A DNA stretch of 64,000 nt, from assembly GCA_902702965.1 (NCBI GenBank), contig CACRXP010000194.1, positions 304,170 through 368,169 on the forward strand, in the 5' to 3' direction. This document shows positions 58,301-64,000 of this stretch, one piece after another. Position 1 is the stretch's first letter. Every line of letters starts with the position of its first letter. Below the pieces are notes generated by a model. That model was not told the DNA's origin, did not search any database, and saw only the letters and a program-made list of their open reading frames with translations. Made by a program: the position numbers and the translations under genes. This DNA is from Spirometra erinaceieuropaei. Its lineage: Eukaryota > Platyhelminthes > Cestoda > Diphyllobothriidea > Diphyllobothriidae.

Positions 58301-61300
58301 GGCAAAAATTCCCCTCGAGCTAGCGACGAATGAAATCTGCCACTGGTGCCTCAATTGGTTAGTTTGGTGCAAATATTAGGCCACGTATTAGCGCCTACAA
58401 TTTTATATGTCTGCCAATTTTGAGTTGATGCTGGCAGCTAATGCAAACATGACCTACTATGCAGAAGACAGTGATGTCGGGGGGAGGCGAAAAGGCGTAT
58501 TATACTATACAATCGTGTCTAAAGGGTCAGACGTGTTCAGTAAGTCAATGCGGTGCTTTAGGCTCTTTTAACTCGGGTCATGCATGCGCAATGCTCTGAA
58601 TAAGAATAAAGGCCAATAGTGGAACTGTGTGAGCAGCTTGTCGATGTCGGATTGCAAACTGGTACTGCGACCAGATAGGGTGGGGAGGAGCAGAAGGTGC
58701 CCATATAAATGATACTGTGTGGAGAATGCTGTGTACTTTAGTGGGAGGGAGGAGGGAGGCAAAAATGAACCCCACTGGTATACGTAGATACAAATACCAT
58801 ATGGCGACGAGGACACAAGAATGTCTCCTCTAAATGGTCAGACGCACAAAAAGCCGTCAGGACCAGAAATCGCGGAGTTTGCATCCGCTCACCATGAAGT
58901 TCTCGATGTTAAACACCCAAACAATATGTGTTACCATAATTGTCCATATATTTCGGAAATTTGAGCTAAACTGCGCTAATCACGCAGTGACAAGATGCAT
59001 GGGTAGCGATAAGAGGATAACATTTAATCACAAATTCTTCATAAAGCCTCCTTAAAATCGTACTGCACTTCTTACTTAAATCACATGTTTTGAGATAGGT
59101 CAGAGAAGTGATTTCAGGAACTTCGACTATATTTTTCGGTTTTCCGAACAGGCTTCGATCCCATAAGTTACATAGATATGCGTTAATTGGAGTTGTAGAT
59201 GCCGTTGAAAGTGCCGGACGAGCGATTCGCGGGTTATTTGCATCTGCATGGTTCGGTTCATCAATGAATCTACCGACGTTCGCGCCAGTTTTCTAGTAAT
59301 GTCTCGTTGTTCAAATTCAACTTTCAAATTCTCCCCCAAAGTATTCAGCGAATGTTACATAAGATGGTTTGGATGAAGTTATTGGGTTTGAAACTGGCTA
59401 AATTAGACACTTTGAACTTTAGTGAAACAGGAAAAGTCTGTGGCCCGAATGGTTATGTGATTATTTCAGGGCAGCTGCAGACCTTCAAATAAAATCTTCA
59501 CATTAATTCGAAACAAAGCCTAAAAGTCGTGTCCAGAAAACGCTCTTATCAGGGGACACCCAAGCCAAAATTACTGACTGATCGATTACTAAAAGCCATG
59601 AGAATACCGATAGAACCGGGTGATGCATCAGAACCCATCGTAATAGGACAAGGCAACCATTGACTTTCAGCTGGCATCGCCCCGCTGCGACCAATCCACT
59701 CACGAAAAGATCATCTCCAATAACGTGAATGCTCAAGCCTTTGCCTTAACTGTGGCTTCTTAAACTCCTAATTGAGATCAAACCAGAACTTTAATCATAC
59801 ACATTCCCACTTTGCACGACCTAGGAAGGGCTAGAATTAAAAATAGAAAAGACGCTAACGCGCCGTTGGCACTGCGGTTACCGCACAACATATTATTGAC
59901 ATGCGTTCATTAAATTCGACAATAATCGGTTAAGCTGACCGCTGTTATGCCATGGAGACGTCGGAGAGAGTAGACAGAATAGGAAACGATTGGAGCTGAT
60001 GAAATTTGGGACCCACTCGATCCTATTAAGGTTGGGAGTCCACAAATGAGACGACTGGACGAGAGTCTTCGCGTAAGAGGTACCGTGGGACAATATGCAG
60101 CTCGTCGCTTTCCTCAGCAGCACCCGGCTTGGAGCCCTTGATTGGTAGACTATTATTATTTGCCAATTGCGATCAATTAGCGCCAAAACTATTATTACTA
60201 AAATGAGCACGCTCACCGAAATGAGGCAGCGCCATTCAGGAAAATGGGCTACAATATGTCATTGATCAGCAAAAACTACGCTTTATTCAGTGGCGGTCTA
60301 CACTATTCGATGTTGCCGTGTTTAAGGAGAGGGTGGGGGTAGGCCGCATTTCCCGTCGGCCAATATTGAAGACCATGCACAGACAGCCCTGAACCAGAGA
60401 AAAACTCATCTCTGACAGATTGCAATGGCTGACAGGATAACAGGCTACAACAACGTTAACCACGTTTTACTTCTTCTGGTCTCTCTGACACCACCTCCAC
60501 AGTTAGGGAACGAGTGCCTGTAACAGAATTACCGAAAACACGCCAGTAAGAGTGGAAGCGAAAATTTCAACAGGCGGAGGATCAACTGCATGTAGACCCT
60601 CTAGCATGCGCTTAGTCTTGTCTTTTTTGGGCATGTGCCCTACCATGTACTTTTGTGCCCAATACAGTTGTGATCATACCTGATCTAACCGGCCCTGATG
60701 TCGCGAATTACACCCCTCCACAATCGGCAACCAGCGGCAGCGAATCTTGAGAGGCCGGCCCATCATTTTCTTCAGGGACAGAAACCGAACGCAGAAGATC
60801 CAAGAAGCACCCCCATGTCTTGGCAAAATGTGTCAGGCCAGATTTCAAGATAACCACTTCATTCACTTCTCCCGGAGGGCACCGGCTCGGAGTTCGTGAG
60901 GAGCAAGATAAAAAAAGGCGCCCAGATCATGCTCGTATTTTAGATGGCCTAGTGATTGTGACGCAGTGCGTGCGGACTGCCTGTGTGGAGGACAAGTCAG
61001 TGTATTTCACTCTAAAGATGATGCCCAGGTAGCGGTGACCAAACATCTCCAGCTTCGCTCATCTTTCACGGGCACATTCCAGAGGTCGCAACTGCATTGG
61101 AGAACAGACCGGGTGAATACCGGATACACGCGGATTTTGTGAAGACGAAAATAGTACATCAGGTCCATTGAGGGTGCAGTGGTTGAACGACAGTAGGCCC
61201 TGATCATGGCGATGATTTCGGCCGGCATACCGCCTGGTTCCATTATCCGCCAGAGGTATTTACGATAGACGAAATCTAGCGATAGGGCTAAGCCAAAAAA

Positions 61301-63584
61301 CAGACAGGCCTCAGCTCTCGGCAGCCGTGGCGGAATTCAAGAAAGCGTTGCTGTGGGGACAGTTGATCGGTGCATCCACGTCCATTTCAACGCCTAGCTT
61401 GGTTGAGGTATGCACACTGAAATCTCCTGATAATAAGAATGACAAAGACCTCTCAGTAACATCGATGACGCCTATGCCACAGCAGTTCTCATAATTTGTT
61501 CGGACCCTAATCATCAAGAAGGAGTTCATCTCCCACGCTTGTTCAGTCACCTCGTGGACCCAAGGCAGCGGAATATCGACACAAGACTTGTAGACCTCCG
61601 TGTAGACCGTGTGGGCCGGGCGCCATGTCGCTCCCCAGCCATAATATCACATCAACGATTTCCTAAGACGGACGGCTACATTAGACTGCACAGTCTGGAG
61701 AGGGATAAAACTGTCACTTAGGAGAGCAAAGGGGTGATGTGTCGGTTGTCGAAGTTCAGGTGTTCGAAGTGATCACACCAACGCCCGACTCTGGTCGAAT
61801 TGCTAGAAATAAAACTGTCATTCGCATCGCGAACATGCAGAGGGCTTGCCATTAAATCAGAAATAATTTGGTGGTACTCAAGTATTGCCGAGGGCTGGTG
61901 CCTACTCTATAGAGGTCATTATTTCAGTCCAATAGCTTTTGCGATCATCCCTAATCGACTTTGCTGTTATTTTCTGAAGTCAACCGAAAGAGGAATCATT
62001 ACGGGACCTAACTCGAGCAGTTTGGGCAGACAAATGTAAGGTCCTCCCACTGGCCTAGTCCAGCCATTCCAGCCACCGGAAACAATATCCAGATCTAGTC
62101 GAAGGAGTCTTTCAACTTATTCTTGCATGTTCGTGCATACATTGAAACGAAAGGGATGCTTGTGAAGCACAACGGTCGGTCATTGACTAGTTCTCATCCA
62201 AACTGTTCATGGTTTGTTTGTTGCGAGAGACCGATCGTCACGCCGTGCATACCAGGAGTCCCGTGGGTTTCTGTGAAAAATAGGGTGAAGTGGAAGTCGA
62301 CATCCGGGATCCTTATTTCCCGAACGCTTAAATCGGGTACTCGACCTCAAGACATCCACGTTGTACCTATGAAGACCGCACAGGGCAGACTTTATGTGAC
62401 AAGATCCAGGAATGTTCGTACAACCCAGTGTCCAATACCAATAGCGCGTTCTCGATTGAATGGTCCAGTTTTCATATTATTCGCCTATACTATTGGCAGG
62501 AGTCTCGGAGCGCGCCGATTACGCAAGAATTCGAAGCATGGATCAAGGTACTTGAATCCGGCACATATATGAGGTTTCCCAGGGAGTTTTATGGAGATTA
62601 TCTCCAGACCTCAGCTCTCTGCGCTCTGATAGCACTGTATCTGCTGCTCCAAAACTGCTTATTCATCAGACCCAAGAGTATACTTATTTCGCTAAAGACT
62701 GTACCATTATCCGCCACTTGTGGACGTGCCGGGTTGCCTGTGTCTAGAGCAAAGAGAAGCCCGTCTTTCCTGTGACCATTTCTGGATATTACATTTGTTG
62801 AATGCGGACTCTCGTTATTCTGTTACTAAAACTAAAGTTAACTTATGATAGGTGTCTCAGAATAAGTCTGGACTAAGTAGTCAGGACGTAAACTTCCCGA
62901 ATAAGTGCAGCTGATGGGCATATTCTGGCCAATATCGCCTAAAAATTATGAATTAAAATGATAAACCTGGAATCTTATCAATCGCTACTGCTCCTAAAAT
63001 TCGCCATGCAAAACAGAAGTTAAAATAATCTTGTAAGTTTTGCATAAGGATACGCTCTATAATCGGAGGTTCTAAAACAATTTCCTGCAGGCGCAGATTA
63101 ACGTTGCCTTTGCAAGGGGATGAGGGGGGGGAGATATCACTCATCCAGGTGAATTGCGAGTGTCTCCCCCTAAAAATACGTGTAATTGGGCGAAAAGTGT
63201 GCGGTGGCGACAGTTATGGGTGTAAGAACAGCGGAAACACGAACTAACCGTAACTAACGCGTTCAGTGGTCCTGTCAGTGAGCGCAGCACTCCCAGAGAT
63301 ACGATCGACAGCATACTTTGGAGAGTCGTCGGTACCTGCTACCTGGCTGGTGGAGAGATCAGCTAGCATTGCGGTGGTGGCAGCGGCGGCAGCGGCACGG
63401 GTTGGTGCTCTATGCACCCGAGCAGTCTTCCTAGTGCCCCGAGAGGCGCCCAGAGGCGTGCCACCGGATGGGGACTGTGGAGCTGGTGGAGGTTGTAGAC
63501 CGTACCAGCGAGCCTGGGCGCAAAGCATGTCCCAGGAAATAGGTGCACCATAGTGACCCGAAAGTAGGCGGTCTACTTGTTCCG
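42088..63584 (-). CDS. AARS2: Mitochondrial-type alanyl-tRNA synthetase, 3' seven exons
   Basis: Reverse-strand exons at 63249-63584, 57248-57528, 51707-51850, 48202-48555, 46768-46971, 44970-45359 and 42088-42351 join in phase to give 656 codons and TAA. They cover the end of the tRNA-recognition region, the DDSPKY junction, the editing domain (SGGQASDTGHI; zinc ligands in HTAQH and CGGTH), RVVCIGD, the VAIAGSRAREA helical linker, and a short C-terminal domain without the Gly-rich block of cytosolic forms. LNWAF and ELCGGTHLQRTG resemble human AARS2 more than AARS1. The enzyme charges mitochondrial tRNA-Ala and clears mischarged Ser or Gly. The catalytic domain and start lie beyond 64000. 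Introns are 5720, 5397, 3151, 1230, 1408 and 2618 nt. Confidence 0.92.
42717..42910 (+). mobile_element. pogo/Tigger-like MITE fragment
   Basis: TA followed by CAGTAATCCCTCGCCATATC at 42715-42736 looks like a target TA and terminal sequence of Tigger-type elements. Downstream GCAAGCATATCTAGATATAT and GATTTCTGCGGACAATGGGT recur in diverged form on the reverse strand at 53270-53400. The opposite terminus was not found. The open frame at 42637-43044 is therefore not a gene. Confidence 0.5.
43150..43402 (+). repeat. GTA/GTG trinucleotide microsatellite tract
   Basis: Imperfect (GTA)n and (GTG)n over about 250 bases, interrupted by the 26-base unit at 43271-43296. Open frames rich in Val, Ser or Leu in this tract are translation of the repeat. 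Confidence 0.9.
43271..43463 (+). repeat. Direct repeat with hairpin AGTGTTGCGACACT
   Basis: A 26-base unit starting AGTGTTGCGACACT occurs identically at 43271-43296 and 43438-43463. The first 14 bases can form a 5-bp hairpin, and an inverted 14-base copy (AGTGTCGCAACACT) lies at 43091-43104. Confidence 0.88.
44560..44870 (-). repeat. 3'-UTR repeat family, copy 4 (reverse)
   Basis: On the reverse strand it contains GGCTGCAATGG, GTGGGGTCCGAGCC, GTCTCGACTCCGC, GAGAAAGTGCCGGAGATGC and ACTATAAACTATTTCACGC, the block order of copy 1. It lies directly after the AARS2 exon at 44970, in the last intron. Confidence 0.7.
44970..45359 (-). CDS. AARS2: AARS2 exon: helical linker region
   Basis: 130 codons, phase 0 to 0. 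Codes FVAIAGSRAREARRHGSGLL, matching the VAVTG-x-x-A motif after the zinc site, and then long amphipathic helices (LELLAADIDG-like, CEIEESRARLSGLLGRVKAS). It ends EFAFDKVNK before GTCAGT. Confidence 0.88.
45360..46767 (-). other. AARS2 GC-AG intron
   Basis: The donor reads GAG|GCAAGT, the classic consensus of the minor GC-AG class, and the acceptor reads CCTATTTAG. GT donors at GTGGTT or GTCGAT nearby break the frame. GTCATC further in keeps phase but would add 15 residues absent from homologues. Confidence 0.8.
46768..46971 (-). CDS. AARS2: AARS2 exon: CxxxH zinc-site block
   Basis: 68 codons after CTCCCTTAG. Codes YPPSVRVVCIGDLADTHF and SAELCGGTHLQRTGDL, where CGGTH supplies the remaining Cys and His ligands. 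It ends SVKE before GCAAGT. With that boundary, the distance from CGGTHL to the VAIAG motif of the next exon equals that of human AARS1 exactly (29 residues). Confidence 0.92.
48202..48555 (-). CDS. AARS2: AARS2 exon: HxxxH zinc-site block
   Basis: 118 codons, phase 0 to 0, after CATCTTCCTTAG and before GTTTGA. Codes NRRSALTMHHTAQHVLNWAF, in which HTAQH is the HxxxH metal-binding motif of the editing site, then a Gln/Ser-rich insert, GSRVEPDRFYVKL and a helix ending in SEISK. Confidence 0.93.
50296..50344 (+). repeat. (GTA)n microsatellite
   Basis: Runs of AGTAGT and TTGTTG units inside the third AARS2 intron in the window. The poly-Val and poly-Thr open frames here are repeat translation. 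Confidence 0.88.
50535..50605 (+). repeat. 3'-UTR repeat family, short copy 5
   Basis: GGACAGTGGACTGGTGCTTG followed by GAGAGTGAGGTCGAC matches 33.49-33.54 kb and 37.09-37.13 kb. Confidence 0.6.
51707..51850 (-). CDS. AARS2: AARS2 exon: editing domain linker
   Basis: 48 codons, phase 0 at both ends, between TTATTCTCTTCAG and GTACTT. Codes KVLFEVESTERCSLEGKHDG, then WVVHWVR, and ends LLSPDK. Motif content is low, but phase, strand and position between two certain exons support it. Confidence 0.78.
53270..53400 (-). mobile_element. Second copy of the MITE-like repeat
   Basis: On the reverse strand GCAAGCATATCTAGGTATAT, GATTTCTGTGAACAGTGGGC and TTTATTTCTGGTACACGCTA match the 42.78-42.87 kb sequence. 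It lies in an AARS2 intron. Confidence 0.6.
53850..55880 (-). mobile_element. Decayed non-LTR element with endonuclease and RT, inside AARS2
   Basis: On the reverse strand, 55878-55681 has SGVAILRKND, and 55637-55446 has LIALEGYNARVETYHATVES, the counterpart of the GDFNARVG-x-D block of the endonuclease with catalytic positions mutated. Then 55031-54696 has SLRQGLQDWQKH, KNFLAATKAVYAS and HFESILNRP, the pre-RT linker; about 54.6 kb has IPAEIYVYGGSQL; and about 54.15 kb has IMARLMNDGLAPESFA, an RT palm segment. It is the zinc-finger-tail family judged by the linker. All frames are broken. The element is in sense with AARS2. Confidence 0.72.
57248..57528 (-). CDS. AARS2: AARS2 exon: editing domain entry
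   Basis: After GTTGCTGTAG the frame reads KDPTLFRNMTSYFSSMPVVQ, then GLVFDSTNFFSPSGGQASDT and GHIICPVSK before GTTAGT. The D-x-T-x-F-x-x-x-x-GGQ-x-xD-x-G pattern is diagnostic of the AlaRS editing domain. Ends in phase 0. Confidence 0.92.
60690..61320 (-). mobile_element. Decayed RTE-like RT fragment with internal deletion
   Basis: On the reverse strand RKYLWRIMEPGGMPAEIIAM is followed by IRAYCRSTTA, the palm region after motif 3. The next residues jump to KIRVYPVFTRSVLQCSCDLW and VPVKDERSW, the post-RT region, so the block with the FADD motif is deleted. Near 60760-60690, SAFGFCP and WAGLSRFAAAGCRLWRG match the C-terminus of the family. It lies in the AARS2 intron at 57529-63248. Confidence 0.72.
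61321..63248. other. Intron sequence, no further feature supported
   Basis: The forward frame at 62123-62572 is the longest here, but it lacks motifs and splice context and lies antisense within an AARS2 intron. Confidence 0.4.
63249..63584 (-). CDS. AARS2: AARS2 exon: end of tRNA-recognition region and start of editing region
   Basis: The acceptor is TGCTTTTCCCCTTTAG and the donor is GTTAGT after TTACG; only this donor of two candidates (63249 or 63259) keeps phase with the next exon. Codes EQVDRLLSGHYGAPISWDML, corresponding to the lsG-x-x-a-x-x-L-x-x-x-yG-x-P-x-x-l segment, an Ala/Thr/Ser-rich insert and TDDSPKYAVDR, matching the TDDSPKY motif of AlaRS. The insert of about 60 residues between them is longer than usual. 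Confidence 0.87.
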
Positions 63585-64000
63585 CTAAAGGGGAAAAGCA
63601 GCCAAAATAACCAAACAGTACGGTAAAAACGCAAAAAACTGTGGTTTTTTGGTAGACTATATGCAAAGGCATCAGAGAGATACGCGACACGAGCCCGTAT
63701 GAATTCTCGTTCGAACTGTTTTAAATAGTATCACGCCATTCGGCTGATTGAAAGAAGTCTAGAAAGTCATTCCTGCGAAGATTTCATTTGCAGTCAAAAT
63801 ATTCTAAGAAGAATAGGCGTTCATCTATAAATGTATACTGATTGACTGATATTTTGATCGGCGAAATTGGCAACCCATTTTCGGAGTGAATTCTTTAAGA
63901 AAGCTACATTTCCGACCACGGTAACAAATGATCCAATTAATAGAGTTCTCGAATCGCCTGAAGGACATTGCAGCTAAACGAGTAGGGAAACTCTGCCATC
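63585..64000 (-). other. AARS2 upstream intron, continues past the window
   Basis: No aminoacylation-domain motif was found in either strand, so the upstream exons lie beyond the window edge. Confidence 0.55.

Noticed and set aside
62123..62572. Forward open frame of 149 codons
   Set aside because: No motif, no splice signals of note, and it is antisense inside an AARS2 intron. Length is within chance for this amount of sequence.
63266..63553. Forward open frame rich in Ala and Val
   Set aside because: It is the complement of the AARS2 exon at 63249-63584, whose reverse-strand reading is supported by motifs and phase.
1..64000. CRISPR arrays, bacterial operons, phage or plasmid systems
   Set aside because: No evenly spaced direct repeats, no clustered same-strand full-length genes, and introns plus non-LTR elements show eukaryotic DNA.

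Overview
The window looks like nuclear DNA of a flatworm, most likely a tapeworm of the Spirometra/Dibothriocephalus type. The grounds are split protein-coding genes with GT-AG introns of very unequal size (33 nt to 5.7 kb), non-LTR retroelements of several families, one with a C2H2 zinc-finger tail of a kind I associate with diphyllobothriid genomes, and no bacterial operon structure. The organism is an inference. No long intact ORF marks a gene; genes were found by joining exons through splice sites, reading phase and family motifs.

Positions 1-14.6 kb are a retroelement graveyard. A degenerate CR1/Jockey-like copy (ORF1, endonuclease, RT) at 1-3600 is followed by a second CR1-like fragment (3640-4365), a reverse-strand RT copy with two in-frame stops (4624-6325), and a Penelope-like element with GIY-YIG endonuclease and a hammerhead-ribozyme-like 3' motif (about 6.97-8.91 kb). 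Next comes a forward RT element ('element A', 9.01-13.98 kb) split by a nearly complete CR1-like copy (10047-12921) with a candidate 5-bp target duplication. A second truncated 3' end of element A follows head to tail (13981-14648).

Positions 14.6-31 kb hold a Ty3/Gypsy-type gag fragment and tRNA-like remnant (15.66-16.18 kb), a reverse-strand exon for a multipass membrane protein resembling RNFT ubiquitin ligases (16.2-16.65 kb), the forward-strand gene for signal peptidase complex subunit 2 (SPCS2, 17474-18506, last part not found), and an RTE-like fragment (20.64-21.11 kb). About 9.7 kb after that has nothing I can support.

Positions 31-42 kb hold a reverse-strand zinc-finger retroelement and dispersed pieces of what is probably its 3' UTR, two exons of an unrecognised forward-strand gene (35901-36444 and 38204-38860), and a tRNA-like sequence at 40 kb.

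Positions 42.1-64 kb are occupied by one reverse-strand gene, mitochondrial-type alanyl-tRNA synthetase (AARS2). Seven exons give 656 codons plus a stop, from just upstream of the editing region to the C-terminus; the aminoacylation domain lies beyond the window. One of its introns is apparently GC-AG. Its introns carry two decayed RTE-like elements, a MITE-like fragment, microsatellites and copies of the 3'-UTR repeat. The unknown forward gene and AARS2 are convergent.

The retroelements do not form a pathway with the genes. SPCS2 would act in ER signal-peptide cleavage and AARS2 in mitochondrial tRNA charging and editing.
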